Positions 15,474 to 24,019 of a stretch of 64,000 nt of DNA are shown here, piece by piece; the first letter of the stretch is position 1, and the number at the start of each line of letters is the position of its first letter. The translations under genes were made by a program, and so were the position numbers. The notes under the pieces are model-generated. The model was not told the origin of the DNA, made no database searches, and saw only the letters and a program-made list of their open reading frames with translations. Origin of the DNA: JAGWBD01 sp965197455 (GTDB lineage: Bacteria; Chloroflexota; Anaerolineae; Aggregatilineales; Phototrophicaceae); contig OZ240208.1 of assembly GCA_965197455.1 (NCBI GenBank), forward strand, positions 2,170,001 to 2,234,000. Direction: 5' to 3'.

Positions 15474-15992
15474 ATGAACGTTGCTGAAGCCATTCGCAAC
15501 AAACGGGCCATTCGCGCCTTCCGCGATGAAGCCCTGTCGGAGGCGCATTTGCGCGCCATTCTGGATGCGGGCCGTCGCTCGCAAAGCTCGAAGAACAGCC
15601 AGCCCTGGCACTTCATCGCCGTGCAGGAGCGCGCGCGCCTGGAGGCCATCGCCGCCCTGGGCGACAACATCGGCCACGCGCGCGGTGCGGCGCTCTGCGT
15701 GGTGATCGTCATACCGCAGGAGAACGAGCGCACCATCTGGCACTACTTCGATACCGGCCAGGCCGCGGCCTACATGCAGCTGGCGGGCCAGGAACTGGGC
15801 GTCGGCTCCTGCCTCGGCACCGTCTACGCGCCGGACGCCCTGCGCGAACTGCTCGGCTTCCCGCCGGAGTATCAGGCGCGCCTGCTCATCTCCTTCGGCT
15901 ACCCCGCCGCGCAGCAGCCACGTCGCGGACTCGGCACAGCCGGACGGCGCGACTATGCCGAGGTCGTGCACAGCGAAACCTGGGGCGGCTGA
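15474..15992 (+). CDS. Nitroreductase family FMN protein
   Basis: This 172-residue protein is of the nitroreductase fold, FMN-dependent oxidoreductases usually working as dimers with NAD(P)H. The start MNVAEAIRNKRAIRAFRDEAL carries the conserved Arg-containing FMN phosphate contact. RRSQSSKNSQPWHFIAVQ gives the typical SxNxQPW flavin motif. GQAAAYMQLAGQELGVGSC and the closing SFGYPA follow the family order. It is slightly shorter than classical nitroreductases, as in the small subgroup that acts on many substrates. A TACAAT box at 15437-15442 is a possible -10. It is followed by an SRPBCC gene on the same strand after 47 bases. Confidence 0.88.
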   Translation: MNVAEAIRNKRAIRAFRDEALSEAHLRAILDAGRRSQSSKNSQPWHFIAVQERARLEAIAALGDNIGHARGAALCVVIVIPQENERTIWHYFDTGQAAAYMQLAGQELGVGSCLGTVYAPDALRELLGFPPEYQARLLISFGYPAAQQPRRGLGTAGRRDYAEVVHSETWGG

Positions 15993-16039
15993 GCGCCGGC
16001 CCCGACGACACAGAAGCCCGGTTAAAGGGAGGAACAGCA

Positions 16040-16492
16040 ATGAAGTACACCTGTGAACTGACGATCAACCTGCCGCGCGATGAAGTCATCGCCCTGTTCG
16101 ACGACCCGGACAACCTGAGCAAATGGCAGCCGGCCCTGCAGAGCTTCGAGCACGTCAGCGGCGAAGCGGGCCAGCCGGGCGCGAAATCCCGCATGCTCTA
16201 CAACGAGGGCAGGCGCGAGATCGAGATGATCGAGACCATCATTGCACGGGACTTGCCGGAAAGCTTCTCCGCCACCTACGAGGCGAAGGGCGTCTGGAAC
16301 GAGATCAGTAACCAGTTCCTCGTCGAGGGCGACCAGACGCGCTGGGTGATGGACAGTGAGTTCCGCTTCAGCGGCTTCATGCTGCTGATGCTGATCTTCA
16401 TGCGCGGCGCCTTCCGCAAGCAGACGATGAAGACCATGCAGCGCTTCAAGGAATTCGCCGAGGGCGGCGGCGACGAGGACGCAGAAGACTAG
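16040..16492 (+). CDS. SRPBCC (polyketide cyclase/START-like) family protein
   Basis: This 150-residue protein has the helix-grip fold, with a hydrophobic cavity for small lipophilic ligands. It opens with the family strand KYTCELTINLPRDEVIALFDDPDNLSKWQPALQSFEHVSGEAGQPG, continues with an internal sheet (RREIEMIETIIARDLPES, RWVMDSEFRF) and ends in the long C-terminal helix QTMKTMQRFKEFAE. GGAGGAACAGCA precedes the ATG. The ligand is unknown. Its TAG stop shares a CTAG with the stop of the converging DNA methyltransferase. Confidence 0.85.
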   Translation: MKYTCELTINLPRDEVIALFDDPDNLSKWQPALQSFEHVSGEAGQPGAKSRMLYNEGRREIEMIETIIARDLPESFSATYEAKGVWNEISNQFLVEGDQTRWVMDSEFRFSGFMLLMLIFMRGAFRKQTMKTMQRFKEFAEGGGDEDAED

Positions 16493-17205
16493 CCCTCGAT
16501 ATCGCAGCCGAGGAAGCGCCGCCCCTGCTGCTGACAGGCCTCCAGCACGGAGAAGCTGCCGGCCGCGGGATCAATCACCACGTCACCCGGGTTGCTGACC
16601 GCTGCGATTAACTTCCCCTGCAGCGTCACCGGCTTGCGATGCGCATGCAGGCCACGTTCGGCACGTTCACGCCACAGGTCAGGGATGTCGTGGGCCGTCC
16701 AGACGCCTTTGGCGCGACGTGGCGCCTTTTGCAGCACGACCAGGTACTCGCTCTGGCGCCGGGTACGGTAGCCCATGCCCATGCGCCCCTTGTCCCAGGT
16801 GATCAGGTCCACCACGGCCAGGCGCGTCCCTCCCAGCCAGGGCGCAAAGCCGGTGCACAGGTGGAACTTGTCCAGCCACAGGAAGAGGTGTCCACCTGGC
16901 GCGAGGACGCGGTCGATGGCCTGGATGAAGTTGGCGATGGCTTCCTCGTCCATCTGCTGCAGGGCGGCGCGGGCGCGGCCCCGGCCGCGGCCCTCGTTGC
17001 CGTAGGCCAGCTTGTCCAGCACTCCACGGTACTGCGGGTCGAGGAAGGCGAGCGGGATGGCATCACCCGGCAGGCGCGCGAGGAAGTCCAGCCCGTCCAT
17101 TTTGAGGCGCGCCTCGTAGTGCAATCCCTCAGGCAGCGCCAGCGCCGGCGTCACCACTTCTCGGTTGGGAGAGAAGACGTTGCTGTTCAGATTATTGTTG
17201 TTCAC
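16489..17205 (-). CDS. Type II-like DNA N6/N4 methyltransferase
   Basis: This 238-residue amino-methyltransferase has catalytic motif IV as FLDPQYRGVLDKLAYGNEG near residue 53 (DPQY in place of DPPY). The SAM-binding motif I lies near the C-terminus as DVVIDPAAGSFSVLEACQ. This motif IV-before-I order is the beta-class arrangement (N6_N4_Mtase). It is small, with a short target-recognition region (TRRQSEYLVVLQKAPRRAKG) between the motifs. The GTG at 17205 overlaps the end of the upstream NDT-like gene by 14 bases, so the two are probably co-translated. No restriction endonuclease is adjacent. It may be an orphan methylase or the modification arm of an unrecognised defence pair. Confidence 0.82.
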   Translation of the reverse strand: MNNNNLNSNVFSPNREVVTPALALPEGLHYEARLKMDGLDFLARLPGDAIPLAFLDPQYRGVLDKLAYGNEGRGRGRARAALQQMDEEAIANFIQAIDRVLAPGGHLFLWLDKFHLCTGFAPWLGGTRLAVVDLITWDKGRMGMGYRTRRQSEYLVVLQKAPRRAKGVWTAHDIPDLWRERAERGLHAHRKPVTLQGKLIAAVSNPGDVVIDPAAGSFSVLEACQQQGRRFLGCDIEG

Positions 17206-18019
17206 GTTGTGCTTTTAGACCTTGCAGGCGTTCTGCAAGCTTCGTTCTCAGTCTTGTAGCATTCTCATAAAATATGACCGGATAGTCTCTTACATCAAAC
17301 TCCAGTTCTGTGTCTTTACGTGCAATATATATCGGTGTTTTGTCTTGCCCGTGAGCGTAGCCAGCTTCCCAGTAGACATTTGGCTTTGCTTGTGACAGAT
17401 CTGCAACCACGAAATCTGCTTCCACAATTGATTCAATGATGCGATCTGTGATCTTCTCATTACTGATCTGTTCGTCTACACGTTCGGCCACCAAGCCAAC
17501 GTCACGGGCAGCGTTTTTTATGGCTACGTGAATGTCTTCCAGTTGTAGGTCTTCAGTCGCCATCGGCATTGCGATAAAGACGCGGCCTTCTCCTGTGCCT
17601 GTTGAGCGTGCTTTCTTGGTTCTGATATTGGAAGCAGGCTCTTCTTCAGATTGTGACATCTTCAGGTGGCCAATACATTCATCTATCGTACTAAGGCTCA
17701 AATCGAGAATTTTCGCGTCAGAAGCATTCGTGGGATCATAGTAGTGAGATCTGAGAGTGTCGATTGTAATAAGGCTGAGCAGCGGGTAGTCAATCACTGG
17801 TGCACTGCCAGCTATTACTGGTGGTGGATGCTCAGCAATTCCTCGATTTCCAAGTCCAAACTCAACAAACAATTTTTCCACCCTAGGTTTCATTTCCCCA
17901 AGCTGCCTTTTGAGATTCCGCCCTCTGCTACCCAATCGGTTAACGTTTGGCGTAGTCAGATACTCTTCAACCAGCGTTCTGAACTTCTCGAGAAATTGAA
18001 TTTCTTCTTTTCTATCCAT
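17192..18019 (-). CDS. Protein with a C-terminal nucleoside-deoxyribosyltransferase/TIR-like domain
   Basis: This 275-residue AT-rich protein has two parts. Residues 1-140 are helical and charged (KFRTLVEEYLTTPN, LLSLITIDTLRSHYYDPTN) with no family I can name. From about residue 150 runs RVFIAMPMATEDLQLEDIHV, then KITDRIIESIVEADFVVADLS, PNVYWEAGYAHGQDKTPIYIA and FDVRDYPVIFY. That is the Rossmann-like pattern of nucleoside 2-deoxyribosyltransferase-related domains, which also occur as nucleotide- or NAD-cleaving effectors in immunity. The Glu in YWEAGYAHG is the likely catalytic residue. The ATG at 18019 follows GAAGG. Linkage to the downstream DNA methyltransferase by overlap suggests a two-gene unit. 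Function is inferred, not shown. Confidence 0.7.
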   Translation of the reverse strand: MDRKEEIQFLEKFRTLVEEYLTTPNVNRLGSRGRNLKRQLGEMKPRVEKLFVEFGLGNRGIAEHPPPVIAGSAPVIDYPLLSLITIDTLRSHYYDPTNASDAKILDLSLSTIDECIGHLKMSQSEEEPASNIRTKKARSTGTGEGRVFIAMPMATEDLQLEDIHVAIKNAARDVGLVAERVDEQISNEKITDRIIESIVEADFVVADLSQAKPNVYWEAGYAHGQDKTPIYIARKDTELEFDVRDYPVIFYENATRLRTKLAERLQGLKAQREQQ

Positions 18020-18269
18020 CTTTCATCGACCTTCTATTGCGCGAAAGACCGGGCTGCATGCGGCCCGGCCTCTCTCCTGAAAACCTGGCACCCTCTATGG
18101 AGCCCAATTTGAACCCCACTTCGAGGGTACCAGGGAGTATTGTAACCAGAGCGTACCACGAACTCCGGAATCTGGCACCCTGCCGCCGCCGCACCTGTTC
18201 GATTACGTTAACAGATAAAATGTTTGATCGTACAGGCGAATCTGAAGCACGATTGAAGGAGTGTGCAAC
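18020..18269 (+). other. Intergenic region with REP-like inverted repeat
   Basis: No gene is seen in these 250 bases. They hold an imperfect inverted repeat, CCTGGCACCCT at 18084-18094 against AGGGTACCAGG at 18124-18134 (10 of 11 pair), and a second copy of CTGGCACCCT at 18172-18181. A GC-rich palindromic stretch lies at 18049-18069. The right part is AT-richer and has AAGGAG for the GH32 gene. Confidence 0.4.
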
Positions 18270-19961
18270 GTGACAGGGAAAGCCTTCCCGCCCTCGCGGG
18301 TGCCGCAGTACAGCTTCGCCGCTACGCTGGCGGAGCAGGAACGACAACTGGCGACGAATCCCCTGGTGCTGCGGATGCTCGCTGCACGCAGGGAGAAGGC
18401 GGCAGACCCCTGGCGCCCCGTCTATCACTACGTCAACCCGGAATACACGCTCAACGATCCGAACGGACTGTGTTACTGGCAGGGGCGCTGGCACCTTTTC
18501 TATCAGGCGCGCCCGCCTGAAGACACGCGCCAGCACTGGGGACACGCGGTCAGCGACGATCTGGTCCACTGGCGCGACCTACCCTATGCGCTCTATCCCG
18601 GGCCGGAGGACCGATGCTATTCTGGCACCACGCTCGTTGAAAAGGACCGGGTCATCGCCCTCTATCATGGGGTCGAGGTCGGCAACATGGTCGCCGTAGC
18701 CCGCGACCCACTGCTGCTGAACTGGGAGAAGCTGCCGGGCAACCCGGTGATCCCCTTCGGGGCCGGGGACGAAGCGCCGCTGCCCCACGGCGTATTCGAT
18801 CCCTGCATCTGGTCCAGCGACGGGGCGTACCATGCCCTGTCCGCGGGGATCATTCCCGGCCGACCCGAGGGCAAGCACAGCGCTGCAGAATACCTGTTTC
18901 GTTCGCGGAACCTGGAAGACTGGGAGTACCTCCACACCTTCATCGAAGGCGACCGATTTACGGTGTTGGGGGATGATGGCGCCTGCCCGTATTTCTGGCC
19001 GATAGGCGATCGGCACATCCTGGTGTTCTTCAGCCACATGAGCGGCGGCCAGTACTGGCTCGGCGACTATGACCGGATCCGCGACAAATTTGTCGTCGAT
19101 GCGCACGGCCTGTTCAATTTCGGCGCCACGTTCCCGGGTGGCGTTCACGCGCCCACGGCCGCACCCGACGGGCAAGGCGGCGTCATCGTTCTGTTCAACA
19201 TGAACCCGGGCAAACCCACGTACAGGATGAACGACTACCTGAGCGGATTCTACGGAGACCCTGGCGCGAGCGGCGCAGCGGAAGACGATCCTTCCCGTTA
19301 TGCGCGTGACTGGGACCAGATTCTGACGCTGCCGCGGCGCCTGACGCTCCGCAACAGGTACGACCTGAATATCGAACCTGCCGGAGATATCGAATCCCTG
19401 AGGTACGACCACCGGCACGTCGGCCGGACTGTCCTGCCCGCGAACCGGGAGATCGTGCTCGATGACGTCAGGGGCAACGCGATCGAGTTACAGATCACAA
19501 TGAACCCGAAACACGCGTCGATGTTTGAAGTCGATGTCTTGCGTTCCTCGAACAGGGAGGAATGCACGCGGATCTGCTTCTTCAACAAGCGAGGCTACAA
19601 GTACCGCGAACCCTTCGCCAACGACGTACGTTCCAACCTGGTCATTTCAACAATGCTCTCGAATCCGGTTCGCAACGAGAGCGTCATCACGATTGATAGC
19701 TCGCTTGCGTCGACGCTGCCCGATGCGCTGTCGCGGCCACCCGAGTCGGCGCCGGTCTTCATTGAAGACGATGAGCCGGTCCGCTTGCGTATCTTCGTCG
19801 ATCGCAGCGTCGTCGAGGTGTTTGTGAACGAGAGACAATGTGTCGCGGTGCGGGTCTATCCGGGACGTGAGGACAGCACGGGAGTCTCGCTGCTGTCTCA
19901 GGGCCAGGAAGCGGAACTGCTTTCGCTCGATTGCTGGCAGATGAGAAGCATTTACGACTAG
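18270..19961 (+). CDS. Glycoside hydrolase family 32-like protein (beta-fructosidase-like)
   Basis: This 563-residue protein has a five-bladed propeller and a C-terminal beta-sandwich, as in GH32 enzymes that release fructose from sucrose or fructans. The nucleophile is D63 in NDPNG and the stabilising Asp is D177 in FDPCIW (RDP in classical members). The acid/base Glu of the usual ECP motif is not found: the matching segment reads GACPYFWPIG with Ala at 238. The late RIFVDRSVVEVFVN motif is the classical sandwich strand. The GTG at 18270 is chosen over GTG 18261 because AAGGAG lies eight bases upstream. No signal peptide is seen, so it is probably cytosolic. Without the Glu its activity is uncertain. 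Confidence 0.82.
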   Translation: MTGKAFPPSRVPQYSFAATLAEQERQLATNPLVLRMLAARREKAADPWRPVYHYVNPEYTLNDPNGLCYWQGRWHLFYQARPPEDTRQHWGHAVSDDLVHWRDLPYALYPGPEDRCYSGTTLVEKDRVIALYHGVEVGNMVAVARDPLLLNWEKLPGNPVIPFGAGDEAPLPHGVFDPCIWSSDGAYHALSAGIIPGRPEGKHSAAEYLFRSRNLEDWEYLHTFIEGDRFTVLGDDGACPYFWPIGDRHILVFFSHMSGGQYWLGDYDRIRDKFVVDAHGLFNFGATFPGGVHAPTAAPDGQGGVIVLFNMNPGKPTYRMNDYLSGFYGDPGASGAAEDDPSRYARDWDQILTLPRRLTLRNRYDLNIEPAGDIESLRYDHRHVGRTVLPANREIVLDDVRGNAIELQITMNPKHASMFEVDVLRSSNREECTRICFFNKRGYKYREPFANDVRSNLVISTMLSNPVRNESVITIDSSLASTLPDALSRPPESAPVFIEDDEPVRLRIFVDRSVVEVFVNERQCVAVRVYPGREDSTGVSLLSQGQEAELLSLDCWQMRSIYD

Positions 19962-19995
19962 ACGTTGCGCATGACGGACTGAGCCCCGTTCCCTA

Positions 19996-21978
19996 TCACG
20001 TCTCCGCCGCTTCGTCAAACTCTCCGTCATCAGCGTCAAACGCCTCGTCAGGCGCTTCAGGCACGGGTTCGTCCACGTCAGCACCGACAGCAGGAGCCAC
20101 CGCTGTCGCGCCACCGGTGGCCGCCTCCAGCAACAGCAGCAGCCGGTCGGCCATGGAGGCCGGGTCCGGGTGCAGGCCGTCCTGCAGCAGCGCCGTCTCG
20201 AAGAGCTGCTCGATGGCCGCGTCGATCACCGGGTCCTGCGGCCGCGCAGCCAGCATATGACCCAGATTGTGCAGCAGCGCGTGGCGCGGGTTCAGCTCAA
20301 GCGTGCGCACCGGCAGCTCGTACTCGCGCTCCAGCAGGCGGTTGATACGGAACAGGTTGCGCTCCTGGGCGCCCTCCACGCTGACCAGGCGCGCCGGGCT
20401 GTCCACCAGCGTGCTGCTGGCGCGCACCTCCTGCACGCGTTCGCCCAGCACCGCGCGGAAGCGTTCCTGCACCTTGCCGAAGTCGTCTTCGGCGAGAGTC
20501 TCGCGCTGCGTTTCTTCCGCTTCCTCACGCAGCGCGCCGATGCCCTCGAGGTCGATGTCGGCCTCGTCCACGTTGCGCAGGCGATGGCCGTCGAAGGTCT
20601 CCAGGCCCAGGAGCATGTAGGGGTCGACGGGATCGGTGAAGTACAACACCTCGATGCCGCGCTGGCGGAAACTGTCCAGATGCGGGCTGCGGCGCGCGCT
20701 GTGGCTATCCGCGCCGAGGATATAATAGATGTCCTCCTGCCCCTGCGCGAGGCGTGCCACAACCTCCTGCAGGCTGTGCCAGCCTGCCGCGTCGTCATCG
20801 TGCGTGCTGTTGAAGCGCAGCAGCGCCTCCAGCGTCGCGCGCTCTTCCTCGCTGATCGCCAGGCCCTGCTTGAGATAGCGGCCGAAGCTCTGGAAGACGC
20901 CGAGGTAGAGTTCGTTTTCCTGCTCCGCCATACGCTTCAGTTCGCCCAGCAGACGCCGGGTCAGGGTCTGTTTCAGGCGCGCCATGACGCGCGTGGCCTG
21001 CACGCTTTCGCGGCTGACGCTCAGCGGCAGGTCTTCGCTGTCGACCACGCCCTGCACGAACTGCAACCACTCCGGCAGCAGGTCAGTGGTGGCTTCCTCA
21101 ATGAGCACCTTGCGCGCGTAGAGTTTGAGGCCCGGTTCGCGTTGCATGCCGAAGGGATTGGGGCCGTCGTCCTGCGGAATGTAGAGCAGCGCGTAAAACT
21201 GCAGCGGAACGTCGGCGCGGATGTGCAGCTGTTGGCGCGGCTCGCCGAAGTCCAGCGTCAGCGTGCGGTAGAACTCGGCATACTGTTCCACGCTGATCTC
21301 GCTGGCCGACTGGCGCCAGAGCGCAGTCTGGCGGTTGGTCGGCTCGCCCTCTTCATCAATGAAGATAGGGAAGGAGATGTAGTCCGAGTAGCGCCGGATG
21401 ATGTCCTTGAGGCGGAAGGGCTTCAGGAACTCCTGCGCGTCCGGCTTGAGCGTGATGATGATGTCCGTGCCGCGCTGACCGCGCTCGCCCGGCTCAATCG
21501 TCCAGGTCTCGTCGCCGGCGGACTCCCAGACCCAGGCGCCTTCTTCGGCGATATGCGAACGCGACACGACGCGCACGCGCTGCGCGACCATGAAGACCGA
21601 ATAGAAGCCGACGCCGAACTGGCCGATGACGTCCTGCGCCGCGGCGTTGTCCTCCTGCATCGCGGCGATGAAGGCCTTCGCGCCACTGTGCGCGATGACG
21701 CCCAGATTCTGCTCCATGTCCGCGCGCGTCATGCCGATGCCGCTGTCGCTGAGGGTCAGCGTGCCGGCCTCCTCGTCCGCCCCGAGCTGAATCTTCAGCT
21801 CGGCGTCAGCGTCGAGCATGTCGTGCTGCGTCAGCTGCTCGAAAGCGGCGCGGTTGAGCGCGTCCGAGGCGTTGGAGATCAGCTCGCGCAGGAAGATCTC
21901 GCGCTCGGTGTAGAGCGAATGCACGAGGATGTCGAGCAGTTGTCGGATTTCCGCCTGAAAGGCACGGGTTTCGGCCAT
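19996..21978 (-). CDS. htpG: Hsp90-family chaperone HtpG
   Basis: HtpG is the bacterial Hsp90: an ATP-driven dimeric clamp that remodels client proteins in the cytosol. The 660-residue protein opens with the GHKL ATPase domain: FLRELISNASDALNR, then LTLSDSGIGMTRADMEQNLGVIAHSGAKAF, and GQFGVGFYSVFMVA for the ATP lid. The middle domain follows (SDYISFPIFIDEEGEP), then the dimerisation region ending in an unusual acidic tail of about 25 residues. The ATG at 21978 is used, with AGGAG nine bases upstream; longer in-frame readings lack support. It converges with the GH32 gene and is divergent from a glycosyltransferase. Confidence 0.95.
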   Translation of the reverse strand: MAETRAFQAEIRQLLDILVHSLYTEREIFLRELISNASDALNRAAFEQLTQHDMLDADAELKIQLGADEEAGTLTLSDSGIGMTRADMEQNLGVIAHSGAKAFIAAMQEDNAAAQDVIGQFGVGFYSVFMVAQRVRVVSRSHIAEEGAWVWESAGDETWTIEPGERGQRGTDIIITLKPDAQEFLKPFRLKDIIRRYSDYISFPIFIDEEGEPTNRQTALWRQSASEISVEQYAEFYRTLTLDFGEPRQQLHIRADVPLQFYALLYIPQDDGPNPFGMQREPGLKLYARKVLIEEATTDLLPEWLQFVQGVVDSEDLPLSVSRESVQATRVMARLKQTLTRRLLGELKRMAEQENELYLGVFQSFGRYLKQGLAISEEERATLEALLRFNSTHDDDAAGWHSLQEVVARLAQGQEDIYYILGADSHSARRSPHLDSFRQRGIEVLYFTDPVDPYMLLGLETFDGHRLRNVDEADIDLEGIGALREEAEETQRETLAEDDFGKVQERFRAVLGERVQEVRASSTLVDSPARLVSVEGAQERNLFRINRLLEREYELPVRTLELNPRHALLHNLGHMLAARPQDPVIDAAIEQLFETALLQDGLHPDPASMADRLLLLLEAATGGATAVAPAVGADVDEPVPEAPDEAFDADDGEFDEAAET

Positions 21979-22172
21979 CGTCGCCACTCCTGGTTCCTGA
22001 TAGCAAACTTGCTTTCTTGTACCACAGAACGTGGCCAAAATGGCGTGGCAGTCCCGCCACGCAGCCTGGCCGGCATCGTGTACAATGCGGGCGCGACAGT
22101 CATGCGGAGGCCGTCCATGCCAGTTCATCACAGCGCCTGCGCTGTCCCGGCGGCCGGCTGAGCGCGGCGCCC

Positions 22173-23312
22173 GTGCACATCGCCCTCAACGGCTGGTTAT
22201 GGCAGCAGCCACACAGCGGCAGCGGTCAGTATCTGCGCCAACTGCTGCGCCATCTGACGCAACTGCCATCACCACCACAACTCACGCTGGTGCTGCCCCC
22301 CGGCGCGGACGCCGGCCCTGACCTGCCGGACGGTGTGCAGGCCCTGCCCACGCGCGGCCGCTGCGGCCGCCTGGGCAAGTTACTCTTCGAGCAGCGCAGC
22401 TTTCCGCGCGCTGTTGCTGCCTGCAACGCCGACATCGCCCACGTACCCTATCACGGCGCGCCCTTACGCTCGCCGGCGCCACTGGTCACTTCCGTGCTTG
22501 ATGTCGTCGCGCTGGTCATCCCGGAGTATGCGCGCAGCCTGCCGGCGCGGCTGTACACGGCGCTGGTCGGCGCCTCGGCGCGCGGCTCGGCGCAGATCAT
22601 CACGCTCTCGCAGGCCTCCAAACTCGACATTGAGGAGCAGCTGGAGCTGCCTGCGGAGCAGATCACCGTGACCTGGCTGGCGCCGGACGATGCCTGTCAC
22701 CCGCGCATGGGCGCGGAACGCGACGAGGAAGTGCGCGCCCGTTACGACCTGCCGGAGCGCTACGTCTTCGCCATCGGCGGCTTCGACCTGCGCAAGCAAT
22801 TCAAACAGCTGCTGCTGGCCTGGACCTGGGTGGCGCAGGCCGAGGGCGCAGACTGCGCGCTGGTCATCGCCGGGCGCGAACCCGAGTGGCGCTCACCACT
22901 CTTCCCGGACCTGCGCGCCTGTGCCAGTGAGCTGGGCATCAGCGAGCACATCCACTGGACCGGTGAGGTCGATGAGGCAGACAAGCCCGCCCTCTATCGC
23001 ATGGCGCAGGTCTTCGCCTTCCCCAGCCGCTATGAGGGCTTCGGTCTGCCCGTGCTGGAGGCCATGGCCTGTGGCACGCCGGTGGTGGCCAACGAAATCT
23101 CCTGCATGCCGGAGCTGGTGGCCGACGGCGCCTTTCTCGTCGAGCCGGGCAGCGCGCGCGCCATGGCCGGCGCCATCATCGCCCTGCTCAACCAGGAGCC
23201 GCTGCGGCAGGCGCAGATCAACGCCGGTCTGGCGCGCGCCACACACTTCAGCTGGCGCCGTACCGCGCAGCAGACCCTGGCTGTCTACGAGCAGGTGCTG
23301 GCTGCTCGCTAA
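22173..23312 (+). CDS. Glycosyltransferase family 4 (GT-B)
   Basis: This 379-residue retaining GT-B enzyme starts with HIALNGWLWQQPHSGSGQYLRQLLRHL, the acceptor-side Gly-rich loop. The donor half has FAIGGFDLRKQFKQLLLAW, then HWTGEVDEADKPALYRMAQVFAFPSRYEGFGLPVLEAMACGTPVVA. This contains the E-x7-E-type motif that holds the nucleotide sugar. It probably acts in polysaccharide or glycolipid synthesis at the membrane face. The GTG at 22173 is chosen because it precedes the conserved first strand; there is no clear ribosome-binding site. Its stop overlaps that of the converging hydrolase by four bases. Confidence 0.88.
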   Translation: MHIALNGWLWQQPHSGSGQYLRQLLRHLTQLPSPPQLTLVLPPGADAGPDLPDGVQALPTRGRCGRLGKLLFEQRSFPRAVAACNADIAHVPYHGAPLRSPAPLVTSVLDVVALVIPEYARSLPARLYTALVGASARGSAQIITLSQASKLDIEEQLELPAEQITVTWLAPDDACHPRMGAERDEEVRARYDLPERYVFAIGGFDLRKQFKQLLLAWTWVAQAEGADCALVIAGREPEWRSPLFPDLRACASELGISEHIHWTGEVDEADKPALYRMAQVFAFPSRYEGFGLPVLEAMACGTPVVANEISCMPELVADGAFLVEPGSARAMAGAIIALLNQEPLRQAQINAGLARATHFSWRRTAQQTLAVYEQVLAAR

Positions 23313-23992
23313 AGGCTGCGCGTCTCGTTGGGCTGCATCACGAGCGGCTCGGCATCGGTTTCGCTGCGCACCCGTCCGGCCCAGGCGTCCACATCCACGG
23401 CGACCAGCTCGAAGGTATTGTAATGCATGGGCACCACCAACCGTGGGCGCAGGAAGCGGATGGCCTGCAGCGAGTCCTCCGGCCCCATCGTGAAGTTGTC
23501 ACCGATAGGCAGAAAAGCGATGTCGAGGCCGGCCGCGCCAATGAGCTGCATGTCAGAGAAGAGCGCTGTATCCCCCGCGAAGTAGATGCGCTCGCCGGCG
23601 GCAGTCGTGAAGATAAAGCCGTTGGGGTTGCCGCCATAGCTGCCATCCGGGAAGGAGGAACTGTGAAAGGCGACGGTCTGGCGCGCATGCACACAGCCGA
23701 AGTCACGACCGCCGCCCGAATTTAGCGGGTGCGAGTTCAGGCCCTGCGCCGCCACATGGTTGGCAATCTCGACGTTGGCCACCACCGTAGCACCACTGCG
23801 CGCTGCAACCGACTGTAAGTCGGCGACGTGATCCCCGTGCGCGTGCGTTACGAAGATGAGCTCGGGGTTGAGACTGCCGGGATCCACAGTCGCGGCCGGG
23901 TTGCCGGTAAGGAAAGGATCGACCAGCGTTTCGTGTCCATCAAAGTGGAATACGAAGGTGCCGTGGCCCAGCCAGGTGAAAGAAACGCTCAT
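23309..23992 (-). CDS. UPF0173-type metal-dependent hydrolase (metallo-beta-lactamase fold)
   Basis: This 227-residue protein has the fold's zinc motif as THAHGDHVADL near residue 50. Other metal ligands are a His near 114 (VAFHSSSF), the Asp in YFAGDTALF and the final His in PMHYNTFEL. The opening TWLGHGTFVF is typical of the UPF0173/YtkL-like group, small cytosolic hydrolases of unclear substrate. The ATG at 23992 has a good GGGAGG eight bases upstream. It is transcribed away from the non-coding, DnaA-box-rich region at 24.0-24.5 kb. Confidence 0.88.
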   Translation of the reverse strand: MSVSFTWLGHGTFVFHFDGHETLVDPFLTGNPAATVDPGSLNPELIFVTHAHGDHVADLQSVAARSGATVVANVEIANHVAAQGLNSHPLNSGGGRDFGCVHARQTVAFHSSSFPDGSYGGNPNGFIFTTAAGERIYFAGDTALFSDMQLIGAAGLDIAFLPIGDNFTMGPEDSLQAIRFLRPRLVVPMHYNTFELVAVDVDAWAGRVRSETDAEPLVMQPNETRSL

Positions 23993-24019
23993 GGGTATAC
24001 CTCCCTGTGAACAGTAAGT

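Noticed and set aside
20170..22161. 663-residue plus-strand open frame opposite htpG
   Set aside because: It is a codon-use shadow of htpG on the other strand. The htpG protein has full family motifs; the shadow has none.
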